Assembly: GCF_017873215.1 (NCBI RefSeq)
Contig: NZ_JAGGKA010000012.1
Coordinates: 62,001 to 126,000, forward strand
Length of the DNA stretch: 64,000 bases
Direction: 5' to 3'
Source of the DNA: Clostridium tetanomorphum
GTDB taxonomy: Bacteria > Bacillota > Clostridia > Clostridiales > Clostridiaceae
The first letter of the stretch is position 1. Each line of letters starts with the position of its first letter. The notes under the pieces are model-generated. The model was not told the origin of the DNA, ran no database searches, and saw only the letters and a list, made by a program, of their open reading frames with translations. A program made the translations under genes and the position numbers. Below are positions 1 through 9,792 of the stretch, piece by piece.

Positions 1-1
1 A

Positions 2-1162
2 AATAGAATTATTTTTATTGGAATGGTTATAGCATTTATTTTCTTAGCAATTATTTTAGCAGTATACTTTGGGAAAAAGATAACAAATCCAATTTTAGTA
101 ATAACAAATTTAATTAATAAAACGGAAGCTTTAGATTTAGCATATGATAAGAATTTTGAGGAAATTCTTAATTATAAAGATGAAACAGCAACAATTGGTA
201 AAGCAGTTATTAATCTAAGAGACAAATTAAGAGCCATGGTGGGGGAGATTCAAGAAAATTCTGGAGAGATATTAAATCAATCTGAAAGTTTAGTAGCTTC
301 TACAAATGAAACAGTACAATCTATAGATGCTGTAAATATAGCGGTGGAAGAATTAGCTAAAGGTGCTACAGAACAAATGGTGGATGCACAAAATGGAGTG
401 GATAAGATACAGAGATTAGCGAAAAAAATTGATAATTCAGTAAATAGTTCTAATTTATTAAAAAAACATTCATCTATCACTAAAAATACAAACGCTCAAG
501 GTCTTGAAGTTATGGAGAATTTATTTAATAAATTTAAAGATAATAACATAGCAAACGCAGAAGTTGTGTCAAATATTAAGATTTTAGCTGAAAAATCTAA
601 TTCAATTGGTAGCATAGTAAATGTAATTCAATCTATAGCAGAACAAACTAATCTTTTAGCATTAAATGCAGCTATTGAAGCAGCTAGAGCAGGTGAATCT
701 GGTAAAGGTTTTGCAGTAGTTGCAGAGGAGGTTAGGAAATTAGCAGAACAAACAGCCAAATCTACTCAGGAAATTAGTAATGTTATTATAGAAATTCAAA
801 AAGAAATTACAAATGCTAAGGAAAACATTGACAAAGGACAAGCAAGTAATGAAGAAGCAAATCTATCTTTAGAAGAAGCAAAAAAGGCATTTTTAAGTAT
901 AGAAGAGGCTGTTGAAGAGATGCTTGAACAAACAGAAGTATTAGATACTAATATTAGAGAAGTAAATAAAAGTAAAGATGAGGTATTAACTTCAATACAA
1001 CAAATTTCATATATATCAGAGGAGTCTGCAGCTTCTACAGAAGAGGTTTCTGCATCTATGGAAGAACAGTCTGCAAGTATGGCAGAAATATTAGGGTCTA
1101 CAGAAAAACTTAAAAGTATTGTTGTAGCTTTAGATGAAATTATTAGAAAATTTAAATTGTAA
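2..1162 (+). CDS. Methyl-accepting chemotaxis protein, 5' truncated by window edge
   Basis: The reading frame is open to the first base, so the gene starts outside the window. The first internal ATG, at 23, lies inside a membrane helix and is unlikely to be the start. What remains is the last transmembrane segment, a HAMP-like linker and a complete cytoplasmic signalling domain. The conserved hairpin tip ([19 protein letters not shown]) is intact, as is the Glu/Gln-rich methylation region near the C-terminus. It should signal to CheA/CheW. The missing N-terminus holds the sensor, so the ligand cannot be judged. The signalling part resembles the chemoreceptor at 17227. Confidence 0.93.
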   Translation, partial: NRIIFIGMVIAFIFLAIILAVYFGKKITNPILVITNLINKTEALDLAYDKNFEEILNYKDETATIGKAVINLRDKLRAMVGEIQENSGEILNQSESLVASTNETVQSIDAVNIAVEELAKGATEQMVDAQNGVDKIQRLAKKIDNSVNSSNLLKKHSSITKNTNAQGLEVMENLFNKFKDNNIANAEVVSNIKILAEKSNSIGSIVNVIQSIAEQTNLLALNAAIEAARAGESGKGFAVVAEEVRKLAEQTAKSTQEISNVIIEIQKEITNAKENIDKGQASNEEANLSLEEAKKAFLSIEEAVEEMLEQTEVLDTNIREVNKSKDEVLTSIQQISYISEESAASTEEVSASMEEQSASMAEILGSTEKLKSIVVALDEIIRKFKL

Positions 1163-1287
1163 AGTTAATATAAGTTTAGCAATTATATAGAAATGGAAGC
1201 ATCAGCTCATGCATGTAGGAACTTGATATATATAAATATTTGTGCTAATATACTTTAGGTAATAATTTCATAGAATATTTTCAAAAA

Positions 1288-1485
1288 ATAGGTTTAATGA
1301 GTTTATTAATTAAAAGGGAAGTTGGGTGAAAATCCCACGCGGTACCGCCGCTGTAAAAGAGGAGTTTTCTTCTATTATGCCACTATTTTTAAAATGGGAA
1401 GGCAGAAGAAAATTATGATACTTAAGCCAGAAGACCTGCCTATTTTTTTGCACTGTAACTCTACGAGTAATAGGGAGGTGTTTAT
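1288..1485 (+). promoter_or_regulatory. Cobalamin (B12) riboswitch
   Basis: The aptamer landmarks occur in order: GGTGAAAATCCC, a GC-rich CCGCCGCTGT block, a GGGAAGGC block and AAGCCAGAAGACCTGCC (the B12 box region). A terminator hairpin follows at 1511. It should switch off the downstream corrinoid uptake operon (1580-4857) when adenosylcobalamin is plentiful. The family assignment rests on motif order. The exact ends are approximate. Confidence 0.93.
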
Positions 1486-1510
1486 TGTATTTTATTTGTG
1501 TACATATTTA

Positions 1511-1546
1511 TAACTCTTTAGCTATTTGTAGTTAAGGAGTTTTTTA
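1511..1546 (+). terminator. Rho-independent terminator of the B12 leader
   Basis: Arms AACTCTTTAGCTA and TAGTTAAGGAGTT enclose a TTTG loop and are followed by a T run. It lies between the aptamer and the first gene, so it is the likely expression platform of the riboswitch. Confidence 0.85.
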
Positions 1547-1579
1547 TTTAAAGAAAAATAAAGAAAGAGGAGTGTAAAT

Positions 1580-2644
1580 ATGAAAGGGAAAGCTATAAAA
1601 AAATTATATCAAAAGTTAATATTAGGAGCAGTTACTGTTTCAATGATAATGTCATTAAGTGCATGTTCTGCAAGTAATTCATCAAAAAATGCTAAAAGTA
1701 CAAATAAAAATAATGTGGAAACTTCAGTAAAGCAAGGAGACAAGCAATCTAATTATCCAGTAACAATAACAAACTATAATTTTGCTGGAGAAGAGATTAA
1801 GGTAACTTTTGATAAAATGCCAGAAAGAGTATTAACTACAAATCAAACTACTACTGAATTAATGCTAGATTTAGGTTTAGAGAAATATTTAGTTGGTACC
1901 TGCTATCTTGATAATCCAATATTAGATAGATTAGTAGATAAATATAAGAAAGTTCCTGTAACATCAGAAAAATATCCAACAAAGGAACAGGTGCTAGCTT
2001 TACAACCGGATTTAATTTTTGGATGGAAAAGTGTATTTGCAGATAAAACTTTAGGCGATGTAAAAGAGTGGAATGAACGAAATGTTAAAACTTTTGCTCA
2101 ACGTAATACAGTGAAAACAGTGGGTAATTTTACCATAGAGAATGGATTCAAGGATATTGATGACTTAGGTACTATATTTAATATTAAAGATAAAACTGAT
2201 AAATATGTTAAGAATTTAAGAGATAGACTAAATAAAATAGAAGAAAAAACATCTAAGCTTAAAAATAAGAAAAAAGTATTAATTCTTGAAGATGGCGGAA
2301 ACGGTAAGTTTAGATTATATGGTAAAAATGATTTAGTAGGAGATATGGTACTAAAAGCAGGTGGAGAAAATTTAGGTGAAAAATCAGGTACTATGAGTCT
2401 TGAAAATATAGTATCTGCTAATCCGGATGCTATTGTACTTGTACATTTTGGAGATGAAAAGGAAATACATGATAAGAACTTAGCTAAAATACTTACTGGA
2501 AATAAAGCTTTAGCTAATGTAAATGCTATTAAGAATAATAAAATAATTATCACTGGTTTAGCAGAAACATGGGCTGGCGGAGTTCGAACTGTTGATGCAG
2601 TAGAACGTTATGCTAAAGAACTATATCCTGAATTATTTAAATAA
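1580..2644 (+). CDS. btuF: Corrinoid/iron-type ABC transporter substrate-binding lipoprotein
   Basis: A 354-residue protein starts with a lipoprotein signal (basic residues, hydrophobic stretch, LSAC lipobox with Cys about residue 29) and a Ser/Asn/Lys-rich linker. The rest is a class III periplasmic-binding fold (Peripla_BP_2 type): PERVLTTNQTTTELMLDLG near the start of the domain and a C-terminal TWAGGVRTVDAVE segment. It would capture ligand outside the membrane for the permease and ATPase that follow. This family binds ferric siderophores, haem or cobalamin. The B12 riboswitch upstream argues for a corrinoid. The start has an AGAGGAG ribosome site. Confidence 0.85.
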   Translation: MKGKAIKKLYQKLILGAVTVSMIMSLSACSASNSSKNAKSTNKNNVETSVKQGDKQSNYPVTITNYNFAGEEIKVTFDKMPERVLTTNQTTTELMLDLGLEKYLVGTCYLDNPILDRLVDKYKKVPVTSEKYPTKEQVLALQPDLIFGWKSVFADKTLGDVKEWNERNVKTFAQRNTVKTVGNFTIENGFKDIDDLGTIFNIKDKTDKYVKNLRDRLNKIEEKTSKLKNKKKVLILEDGGNGKFRLYGKNDLVGDMVLKAGGENLGEKSGTMSLENIVSANPDAIVLVHFGDEKEIHDKNLAKILTGNKALANVNAIKNNKIIITGLAETWAGGVRTVDAVERYAKELYPELFK

Positions 2645-2645
2645 A

Positions 2646-3752
2646 ATGGAAGATACATTAAAATCAAAAGTTACTATTAAAGAAAATAAAAATTTAAAAC
2701 CAGTGAAAATAACTAATTTAATGATTGTAACAGGCCTATTTATAGTTTTAGTAATATCAATAATCTTTGCAGTGGCTATTGGCTCTGTAAAAATACCTGC
2801 AGCGGATGTGTATAAAGTTATTATGTACAAGCTATTTAATATTAAAGGGTTAGAGTCTACTGTTCAAGTGTCATTTATTGATATCATATGGCAAATAAGA
2901 TTACCAAGGGTATTACTTGGGGTAATTGCGGGTATGGGATTAGCCTTAGGTGGAGTTGTAATGCAAGCAACAGTACAAAATCCTTTAGCTGATCCATATA
3001 TATTAGGAATTTCTTCAGGAGCTGTTTTTGGAGCTACATTTTTTATATTAATAGGACCTAATGTTTTAACAGGAACATTTCTAAACATAGGAGTGGCATT
3101 TTGGGCATTTATTGGAGCATTGTTATCTTCAATAATAGTTTTTAAATTATCTAGTATAGGTGGAAGGATTACCCCAGTAAAATTAGTGCTATCTGGGATG
3201 GTGGTTAGTCTTATATGCTCATCTTTTTCTTGTTTAATGGTATATCTAACTAATAACAATGATGCAGTACGTTCTATTTCAGAATGGACTATGGGAAGTT
3301 TAACAGGTGGAAAGTGGAGTAATTTATGGCTTCCAACTTTAGTTGTACTAATACTAGCTACTTTCTTTTTATGCCAATGTCGTGTTATGAATACTATGCT
3401 TCTAGGAGATGAAGCAGCTGTAACTTTAGGGATAGATTTAAATAAATATAGAAAATTATATATGATTATAGTAGCTATATTAACTGGGGTGTTAGTAGCA
3501 AATTGTGGCATTATAGGGTTTATAGGATTGGTGATTCCCCATATAACTAGAGGCTTAGTTGGATCAAATCACAAAAATAATTTACCTATAGCTATGCTTA
3601 TTGGAAGTATTTTTCTTGTATGGGCAGATGTATTAGCACGTATTATTCTTAAAAACATGGAGATGCCTATAGGTATTATAACTTCATCATTAGGAGCTCC
3701 ATTCTTTATATATATTATAATAAAGCGTGCATATAGTTTTGGAGAGAGGTAA
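2646..3752 (+). CDS. btuC: FecCD/BtuC-family ABC transporter permease
   Basis: A polytopic protein of about 368 residues with the family signatures RLPRVLLGVIAGMGLALGG and QNPLADPYILGISSGA early on, and IIGFIGLVIPHITR near the C-terminus, where the ATPase-coupling loop lies. It forms the membrane channel for the substrate captured by the upstream lipoprotein. I place the start at 2646, one base after the preceding stop. An in-frame ATG at 2610 would give 12 extra residues and overlap the previous gene, and neither has a strong ribosome site. Translational coupling is likely. Confidence 0.88.
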   Translation: MEDTLKSKVTIKENKNLKPVKITNLMIVTGLFIVLVISIIFAVAIGSVKIPAADVYKVIMYKLFNIKGLESTVQVSFIDIIWQIRLPRVLLGVIAGMGLALGGVVMQATVQNPLADPYILGISSGAVFGATFFILIGPNVLTGTFLNIGVAFWAFIGALLSSIIVFKLSSIGGRITPVKLVLSGMVVSLICSSFSCLMVYLTNNNDAVRSISEWTMGSLTGGKWSNLWLPTLVVLILATFFLCQCRVMNTMLLGDEAAVTLGIDLNKYRKLYMIIVAILTGVLVANCGIIGFIGLVIPHITRGLVGSNHKNNLPIAMLIGSIFLVWADVLARIILKNMEMPIGIITSSLGAPFFIYIIIKRAYSFGER

Positions 3753-3758
3753 TTGAAT

Positions 3759-4517
3759 ATGAAGTTAAATATTGAAAATATAGATGTAGTATTAGGCAAA
3801 AAAACAATAGTACAAGATGCCTGTATTAAGATTAATAAAGGGGAATTTGTAGGAATTATAGGCCCTAATGGGAGTGGAAAGTCCACTTTATTAAAAACAG
3901 TTTATCGTGTTTGTAAACCTGAATCAGGAGCTATATATTTAGATGGAAAAAATCTTCTTACTATGCCTATAAAAGATATGGCGCGTGAATTAGGTGTTGT
4001 AAGTCAATTTAATCATATAGCATTTGATATTAAAGTGGAGGATATGGTGCTTATGGGGAGAAGTCCTCATAAAAAGATGTTAGAACAGGATAATGAAAAT
4101 GATTATAAAATTGTTAGGAAAATGTTAGAAAAAGTAGATATGCTTCATTATGCTAAAAGAAGCTTTTCAACTTTATCAGGGGGAGAAAAACAAAGGGTTC
4201 TTTTAGCTAGAGCATTAGCTCAAAAGGTGGAATTATTTATATTAGATGAGCCTACAAATCATTTAGATATAAAATATCAAATTCAAATATTAAATTTAGT
4301 TAAATCTTTAGGTATTACAGTAGTGGTAGCACTTCATGATTTGAATTTAGCAGCTGCTTATTGTGACAAATTATATGTTATGCATAATGGAAATGTTGTG
4401 GCTAATGGAGAGCCCAAAGATGTATTAACGCCACAGCTTATTAAAGAAGTATATGAGGTGGATTGTACAATCCATACACAACAAGAGCCAATGTACATCA
4501 CCTTTAAAACAATTTAA
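3759..4517 (+). CDS. btuD: ABC transporter ATP-binding protein (corrinoid/siderophore type)
   Basis: This 252-residue ATPase has Walker A GPNGSGKST, signature LSGGEKQR, Walker B LFILDEP and the H-loop ALHDLNLAAAYCD. It is the energy-coupling subunit of the uptake system encoded by the two preceding genes. The start is taken as the ATG at 3759 because GGAGAGAGG lies nine bases upstream. A TTG at 3753 would sit too close to that site. The order of binding protein, permease and ATPase is typical of FecBCD/BtuFCD operons, and the B12 leader makes corrinoid the likeliest cargo. Confidence 0.88.
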   Translation: MKLNIENIDVVLGKKTIVQDACIKINKGEFVGIIGPNGSGKSTLLKTVYRVCKPESGAIYLDGKNLLTMPIKDMARELGVVSQFNHIAFDIKVEDMVLMGRSPHKKMLEQDNENDYKIVRKMLEKVDMLHYAKRSFSTLSGGEKQRVLLARALAQKVELFILDEPTNHLDIKYQIQILNLVKSLGITVVVALHDLNLAAAYCDKLYVMHNGNVVANGEPKDVLTPQLIKEVYEVDCTIHTQQEPMYITFKTI

Positions 4518-4533
4518 AGAAAGGATATATATT

Positions 4534-4857
4534 ATGGCTATAGCAATAATGGCATGTAGAAAATTAATTGGGAAATGTTCAGGTACAGGATGTTTTAAAG
4601 CTTACAACAATTGCAAAGTAGCTTTTGAAATATATAAAGATAAAAAACCACTTCTTGCAAGTTTTTTCTATTGTAGTGGTTGTAAAGAAACTAAGGGAAC
4701 AGATGAAGACTGGGAACATAAAATAACTCAACTTAAAAGCAATAATGTGGATACTATTCATTTAGCACTTTGTATAAATGTGGAATGTGATGAATATGAA
4801 AAGCATGAAGAAATACTTAAAAATGAAGGCTTTAAAATAGTTCGTGGAAGTCATTAA
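4534..4857 (+). CDS. CGGC-domain putative metal-binding protein
   Basis: A 107-residue, cysteine-rich cytosolic protein starting MAIAIMACRKL. Cysteines occur at residue 8, in a KCSGTGC cluster, in YCSGC and in LALCINVECDE. This matches the CGGC domain, a small family thought to bind metal through conserved cysteines. It is the last gene of the B12-riboswitch operon, 16 bases after the ATPase, and a terminator follows. Its position suggests a role in handling cobalt, corrinoid or a reductive step after import, but that is inference. The start at 4534 follows an AAAGAAAGG ribosome site. Confidence 0.75.
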   Translation: MAIAIMACRKLIGKCSGTGCFKAYNNCKVAFEIYKDKKPLLASFFYCSGCKETKGTDEDWEHKITQLKSNNVDTIHLALCINVECDEYEKHEEILKNEGFKIVRGSH

Positions 4858-4880
4858 TAAAAGAAATTAATTATATATAG

Positions 4881-4925
4881 AAAGCATATACAGTGAAATT
4901 AAAGTTTGTATATGCTTTTTATTTA
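4881..4925 (+). terminator. Terminator of the corrinoid uptake operon
   Basis: AAGCATATAC and GTATATGCTT pair around a 16-base loop and are followed by TTTTT. No gene lies between here and 5170; the remaining roughly 240 bases are AT-rich leader of the next gene, with no other structure that I can support. Confidence 0.85.
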
Positions 4926-5169
4926 TTATGCAAAATTTGATAATAATATTTGTAGTTAATTGTGAACTTTTGTAGTAATTAAAAATATATATGACTTTCA
5001 AAGTCTTAATTTGGCTAAAAATATTTAATTAGTTAGCTAATAGGAGTATAATTATTATAAACTTGAAAAATAGGTATAAAATGAAATTTTATAATGTTTA
5101 TAGAATTATTTTGTAACATAAAAAATATAATCATGATAAAATCTTATATAATAGGAGGTAGAGTATATT

Positions 5170-6030
5170 ATGGGAAACAACAAGTTAAACAAAAAGATTT
5201 TCAAAACTAATGAAGAAATATTAGCCGCATTTAAATTAGTACTGCCATACATAAATAAGATTGTGCATGATGACATGGCAGTAGGGCTTACAGATTTACA
5301 AGAGTATTTAGGGTATTATAGGGCAAAGGAATTTGAACTAGATTTGCCTGAAGGAAAGCCAATAAAGGGAATCGATACCATTGAAGAATGTATTAGATAC
5401 AATAAAGAAACTTTTGCAGACATTCCTCCAGAAGTGTATGGACGAGCTATTAAAACTATTTTTACACCTATATATGGTATTAATAATGAAATTATTGGAA
5501 CACTTAGTTCAGGAATAGATTTTCAAAATAATAAGGAGTTAATAGAAAATATAGTAAGCTTAGCTGAAACAATTAAACAAGTATCATCAAATGCTAAACA
5601 AGTTTCTGAGGATGCTAATACCTTAGCAAAATCAGGAGAAACAGCAGTTAAGATGGCTCAGGAATTAACTAATAAGAATCATGATACTACAGAAATATTG
5701 GAATTTATAAAAAATATCGCTACCCAGACTAATTTGCTAGGGCTCAATGCATCTATAGAAGCTGCCAGAGCAGGAGAACAAGGTCGAGGTTTTGCAGTAG
5801 TAGCAAAAGAAGTACGTAAATTAGCAGATCAATCACAAGAGGCGGCAAAGCGTATTCAACAAACATTAATAGAAATTGATAATTCTGTAAAGGAAATTAG
5901 CAATTCCATTGAAAATACTGGGCAAGTTAGTAAAGAACAGGCAGCTGCTACAGATAAAATTTTATCTAGTCTTGAGGATATTAACAATACCACAAAAAGT
6001 CTAGAAATATTTATTGAAAGATACAGGTAG
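5170..6030 (+). CDS. Short soluble chemoreceptor with N-terminal sensor-like domain
   Basis: A 286-residue protein with no transmembrane helix. Residues 1-125 form an uncharacterised sensor-like domain. Residues about 130-286 are a shortened chemoreceptor hairpin with the tip variant [28 protein letters not shown]. Cytoplasmic receptors of this build are common in clostridia and are expected to join CheA/CheW clusters or to act on energy or metabolic signals. Methylation helices are very short. AGGAGGT lies just upstream of the ATG. The ligand cannot be deduced from sequence. Confidence 0.85.
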   Translation: MGNNKLNKKIFKTNEEILAAFKLVLPYINKIVHDDMAVGLTDLQEYLGYYRAKEFELDLPEGKPIKGIDTIEECIRYNKETFADIPPEVYGRAIKTIFTPIYGINNEIIGTLSSGIDFQNNKELIENIVSLAETIKQVSSNAKQVSEDANTLAKSGETAVKMAQELTNKNHDTTEILEFIKNIATQTNLLGLNASIEAARAGEQGRGFAVVAKEVRKLADQSQEAAKRIQQTLIEIDNSVKEISNSIENTGQVSKEQAAATDKILSSLEDINNTTKSLEIFIERYR

Positions 6031-6063
6031 TAGCAAAAATTTTTGTAGATTTCATTAAAGGAA

Positions 6064-6642
6064 TCATTGTGATGTCATAAAAAAGCTAAAGGCATCTTTG
6101 GTGAGACCTTTAATGGTATCTACTTTTCTTATATTTCTTATATGGTATACTTGGTTATCATAATCTTTTGCTTGATTGTCACAAATATATGCATAATCAT
6201 ATTTTTGCCCTTCAACCCATCCCATAAATATGTATGTATGAGAAGGTATTCCGTTGGTAGTTCCTTTTTCGTCAGTTGTGAAACATATGTCTCCAGGCTT
6301 TAATTTTTTATAATTTCTTTGTTTTTTCCATCCTCTCTCATTCAAAAAGTTTATGAAATCACCGGTGTTTCCCATATATTTGGGAACTTCATAATTATTT
6401 CTTCTTAGTACCTCACTTACAAAAAAAACGCAGGTATTTTCAGAATTCCCTCCATTTAAGTCAACAGCAGCTAAATATGTTTTTTGCCTATTTTTTTTAC
6501 TCATTAGAAATTCATGTACATTTTCAGAAGAGTAATTTTTACTTATTATATTATTTTTAATATCAGGAATAACATTTTTTAATATTGATACAAATAACAA
6601 ACCTAGTAAAATAATTTTTGCTAATGGTTTAACTTTCTTCAT
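6064..6642 (-). CDS. Membrane-anchored NlpC/P60- or CHAP-like cysteine hydrolase
   Basis: The protein has 192 residues. A hydrophobic N-terminal segment (about residues 8-25) would act as a signal or anchor. The body shows NTCVFFVSEVLRRNNYEVP, with a plausible nucleophile Cys, and a later SHTYIFMGW with a plausible catalytic His. It also has a KPGDICF turn of the kind found in NlpC/P60 and CHAP cell-wall amidases. A role in peptidoglycan or peptide cleavage outside the cell is inferred. The family fit is by motif pattern only. A strong AAGGAGG site precedes the ATG. Confidence 0.6.
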   Translation of the reverse strand: MKKVKPLAKIILLGLLFVSILKNVIPDIKNNIISKNYSSENVHEFLMSKKNRQKTYLAAVDLNGGNSENTCVFFVSEVLRRNNYEVPKYMGNTGDFINFLNERGWKKQRNYKKLKPGDICFTTDEKGTTNGIPSHTYIFMGWVEGQKYDYAYICDNQAKDYDNQVYHIRNIRKVDTIKGLTKDAFSFFMTSQ

Positions 6643-6886
6643 TAATGAATCCTCCTTTTTAGTTATGTATTTATTTTAAAATAGAAAGTTTAAAATAAGA
6701 CTAAATAAAACGTAAGATTTTCTTAAGATTAAATGTATTAGATAATTACTACTTTAATTGATAATTTTCGATATATTTCCATTGATACACTGATATTTTG
6801 ATAATAATTAGTGAAGGTGTAAAGATTTATAAAAAAAATCACGAATAACAAAATACAAAGTATTTATTATGTTTGGAGGGAAAAAG

Positions 6887-8890
6887 ATGAATCTTAAAAG
6901 TATGAAAGGAAAATTGCTTGTATATTTTCTATCACTTTTTTTCATAATATGTGTAGCTATTTCGTCTATAACATATTCTATGTCTAAAAAAACTATTGAA
7001 AAGAAGACATCAGATCTTATGTTAGAAGTTAGTAGACAGGCAGTGCAAAGCATAGAACAAGGGCTTGAAGCTAATCTATATTCTTTAGAAACTTTAGCTA
7101 ATAACCCTATTATAAAAGATAATAAAATAACTTTAGATAAGAAAAAGAATATATTACAAGAAGAAGTCAAATTGCATAACCATATAAAAATGGGAATTGT
7201 AAACAAGGAAGGTAAATCAACACAAACTGACGGGACTATAGTAGATATAAAGGATAGACCTTATTTTAAAAAAGCTATGGAAGGTAGAAGTACTGTATCT
7301 GAACCAACAGTAAGCAAAGTTAATGGTAAGGTAGTTATAGTTTATATAGTACCAATTAAAAATGGCAATACTATCATAGGAGCACTTACTGCTGTAAGAG
7401 AGGGAAATGATATAAGTAATGTTTCTAATACTATAAAAGTAGGAGAAAATGGTGGAGCCTACATGATAGATTCAAATGGTTATGTGATAGCACATAAAAA
7501 TAAAGAGTCTGTTATTAATAGAGAAAATACCATAGAAATGTCTAAAAATGACGGAGATTTAAAAGATTTAGCTCAAATAGAAGAAGCTATGATTCAGGGA
7601 AAAGAAGGTACTGCTGAGTATACTTATAAAGGCGAAAATAAATATATAAGTTATTCACCTATGAAGAGTACAGGTTGGTCTGTAGCTATATATACACCTA
7701 AAGATGAGGTTTTAAAAGAGGTATCATATATTACAAGAAATATAATTATAGTATCAATTATAGGTATGTGTATAGCTTTTATGGTTATATTATTTATAGC
7801 TGGACAAGTATCAAAAAATTTAATAAGTATGAGAGATAATTTAAATTTAGTTTCTACAGGTGACTTAACTAATGAAGTGGATAAAAAAGTAGCAGATAGA
7901 AAAGATGAATTAGGTGATATGGCAAATGCTTTATCAAAGACTGTGCTTTCTATAGGAAATATGATAAAAAGTTTAAAGGGAAGTTCTTTAGAAATTGATG
8001 ATAAAGCAAATAATTTAGCAGCTATATCCGAAGAATTTACAGCATCTACTGAAAATATATCATTGGCTATACAAGAGGTAGCTAGTGGAGCTACAAGTCA
8101 AGCACAAGCATTAACACAAATAGTATCAATGCTTAATGATTTTAGCGAAAAAATAAATGTTACTGTAAGTGATATAGAAGAAATACATGGTATGTCTAAT
8201 GAAATAGATAAAAAAGCAAATACTAGTAATAAAGATATGGAAGAATTATTAAATTCAATAGAAAGCATAACTAAAGAATTTGAAATATTTGAATCTAAAA
8301 TATCAAAGATGGAAGTAAATGTAGGAAAAATAAATGAGATAACTAATCTTATAAACGATATATCAGAAAAGACTAATCTTTTAGCACTAAATGCAGCTAT
8401 AGAAGCAGCTCGTGCAGGAGAATCAGGTAGAGGTTTTGCTGTGGTTGCTGATGAAATAAGAAAGCTTGCTGAAATGAGTAGAAAGTCTTCAGAGGATATA
8501 TACAATATAATAAATGGAGTTTTAGACGATACAAAAGATATGGTAAGGAGTTCAAAAGAAGTAAACGAAAAATTAAATGGACAAAGGTCTACAGCAGATG
8601 AAGCTATGAATTCTTTTAAGGAAATATCAAAATCAGTTGCAAATATGATACCAAAAATAAAAAATATAAATAATTCAGCACAAATTATAGAAGAAAATAA
8701 AAATGATATTTTAGACAAATCAGAATCTATAGCATCTATATCAGAAGAAATATCTGCATCTTCAGAAGAGATATCTGCATCAGCACAGCAAATGAATGCA
8801 TCTTCAGAAGAGGTAGCAAATACAGCTCAAAACTTAAATGAAATGACAAGAGATATGTTAGAACAAATGAATAAATTTAAAACACAATAA
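6887..8890 (+). CDS. Methyl-accepting chemotaxis protein with Cache sensor
   Basis: A 667-residue classical transmembrane receptor: helix 1 at about residues 8-28, a large extracellular Cache-type double PAS domain, helix 2 near residues 280-305, HAMP, then a full signalling domain with the tip [24 protein letters not shown] and Glu-rich methylation helices ([17 protein letters not shown]). Cache receptors in firmicutes usually sense amino acids or organic acids; the ligand here is unknown. I choose the ATG at 6887, six bases after GGAGGG, rather than the ATG at 6869, which lies upstream of that ribosome site. Transcription is divergent from the NlpC-like gene. Confidence 0.93.
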   Translation: MNLKSMKGKLLVYFLSLFFIICVAISSITYSMSKKTIEKKTSDLMLEVSRQAVQSIEQGLEANLYSLETLANNPIIKDNKITLDKKKNILQEEVKLHNHIKMGIVNKEGKSTQTDGTIVDIKDRPYFKKAMEGRSTVSEPTVSKVNGKVVIVYIVPIKNGNTIIGALTAVREGNDISNVSNTIKVGENGGAYMIDSNGYVIAHKNKESVINRENTIEMSKNDGDLKDLAQIEEAMIQGKEGTAEYTYKGENKYISYSPMKSTGWSVAIYTPKDEVLKEVSYITRNIIIVSIIGMCIAFMVILFIAGQVSKNLISMRDNLNLVSTGDLTNEVDKKVADRKDELGDMANALSKTVLSIGNMIKSLKGSSLEIDDKANNLAAISEEFTASTENISLAIQEVASGATSQAQALTQIVSMLNDFSEKINVTVSDIEEIHGMSNEIDKKANTSNKDMEELLNSIESITKEFEIFESKISKMEVNVGKINEITNLINDISEKTNLLALNAAIEAARAGESGRGFAVVADEIRKLAEMSRKSSEDIYNIINGVLDDTKDMVRSSKEVNEKLNGQRSTADEAMNSFKEISKSVANMIPKIKNINNSAQIIEENKNDILDKSESIASISEEISASSEEISASAQQMNASSEEVANTAQNLNEMTRDMLEQMNKFKTQ

Positions 8891-8929
8891 AAGTTGATAA
8901 ATATTTTACACAAAACATAAGTTAAGCTT

Positions 8930-8966
8930 AAAAGTGGATAAATAATAATTTGTTTATCCACTTTAT
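8930..8966 (+). terminator. Terminator-like hairpin after the Cache chemoreceptor gene
   Basis: AAAGTGGATAAA (8931-8942) pairs perfectly with TTTATCCACTTT (8953-8964). The T tract is short, so efficiency is uncertain. Confidence 0.65.
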
Positions 8967-8977
8967 ATGAAAAAAAC

Positions 8978-9006
8978 TTGACAAAATGTTTTTCAATTAG
9001 TAAAAT
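8978..9006 (+). promoter_or_regulatory. Sigma-A promoter of the tRNA pair
   Basis: TTGACA at 8978-8983, a 17-base spacer and TAAAAT at 9001-9006 lie about 80 bases before the first tRNA. This near-consensus arrangement is what a strongly expressed tRNA operon would use. Confidence 0.7.
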
Positions 9007-9087
9007 AAACATTGTCGCTATAAATGTAAGATAGCTAGATTAGATTAACAAGTGTTAGTGACTTTATTTTGATAAAATATACGATAT

Positions 9088-9162
9088 TGGGATGTCGTCA
9101 AGCGGTAAGACACAGCACTTTGACTGCTGCATTCGTAGGTTCGAATCCTGCCATCCCAGCCA
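9088..9162 (+). tRNA. tRNA-Gln (anticodon TTG)
   Basis: The acceptor TGGGATG pairs with CATCCCA, and CCA is encoded at 9160-9162. The anticodon stem CAGCA/TGCTG encloses CTTTGAC, with the anticodon at 9120-9122. The T arm GTAGGTTCGAATCCTGC is canonical. It is transcribed together with tRNA-Lys, three bases downstream. Confidence 0.97.
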
Positions 9163-9165
9163 TAT

Positions 9166-9241
9166 GATTCACTAGCTCAGTCGGTAGAGCACATGACTTT
9201 TAATCATGGTGTCCGGGGTTCGATTCCCCGGTGAGTCACCA
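9166..9241 (+). tRNA. tRNA-Lys (anticodon TTT)
   Basis: Acceptor GATTCAC pairs with GTGAGTC, with one G-U pair. The anticodon stem CATGA/TCATG holds CTTTTAA, with anticodon TTT at 9199-9201. The T arm CCGGGGTTCGATTCCCCGG is canonical and CCA is encoded. Confidence 0.97.
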
Positions 9242-9312
9242 TCCAAACTATATATGGATGTGAAAATTAAATAGAAGTTTAAAATTTTATAAGAAATTAG
9301 TAGAGAAATATT

Positions 9313-9346
9313 AATGCGAACTAAAGGTTAGTTCGTATTTTTTTTA
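9313..9346 (+). terminator. Terminator of the tRNA operon
   Basis: The arms ATGCGAACTA and TAGTTCGTAT are followed by an eight-base T run. It is a strong canonical terminator about 70 bases after tRNA-Lys. Confidence 0.9.
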
Positions 9347-9480
9347 TACAAAATTAAAGCTATTAGCAAATAATTCAATTATTTTAGTAGATAATAATAT
9401 TAATGGAGTGTTAAATGGTTTTTGTCAGGTTTATTTTAATATATTTTCTTAGTAAAATTAAAAGGAGAGGATTACTTTAT

Positions 9481-9672
9481 ATGAAATGGGAATATAAGAT
9501 GTTTACTATGGATCATTTTTTAAGCTCAGATAATAATTTAACAGTAGAAGAACAATTAAATAAATATGGTGAAGAAGGTTGGGAACTTATAGGAATTTTA
9601 GAAAAGCAATCTACATATACAACACTAGAAAAGTTGAATACTGATTCAATAATATTTAAAAGGCAGTTGTAG
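9481..9672 (+). CDS. DUF4177 family protein
   Basis: A 63-residue protein starting MKWEYKMFTMDHF, with LNKYGEEGWELIGIL in the middle. These are the conserved edges of the DUF4177 family, whose members are small proteins of unknown function. The ATG at 9481 is preceded by AAAGGAGAGG; an upstream in-frame ATG at 9415 lacks a ribosome site and would add a hydrophobic tail not seen in the family. No operon partner is evident. Confidence 0.82.
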   Translation: MKWEYKMFTMDHFLSSDNNLTVEEQLNKYGEEGWELIGILEKQSTYTTLEKLNTDSIIFKRQL

Positions 9673-9792
9673 ATTAATAGAATTTAGTTTTATGTTAGGA
9701 TTTAGTTATTAAAATAAAAAGTTTTATTTAAGAGATAGATAAAAGAGTCTGACAAAAACCATACTAAATAATATAATTTGGAGGAGAATAAG

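Noticed and set aside
1322-1513. 63-codon ORF within the first B12 leader
   Set aside because: It runs through the riboswitch core and has no ribosome site or family resemblance.
2864-3511. 215-codon antisense ORF opposite the permease gene
   Set aside because: Shadow of a strongly coding frame; composition is that of the complement of membrane-protein codons and no start signal exists.
8098-8718. 206-codon antisense ORF opposite a chemoreceptor
   Set aside because: Complement of repetitive receptor codons; similar shadows occur opposite the other receptors (32485-33129, 37198-37794).
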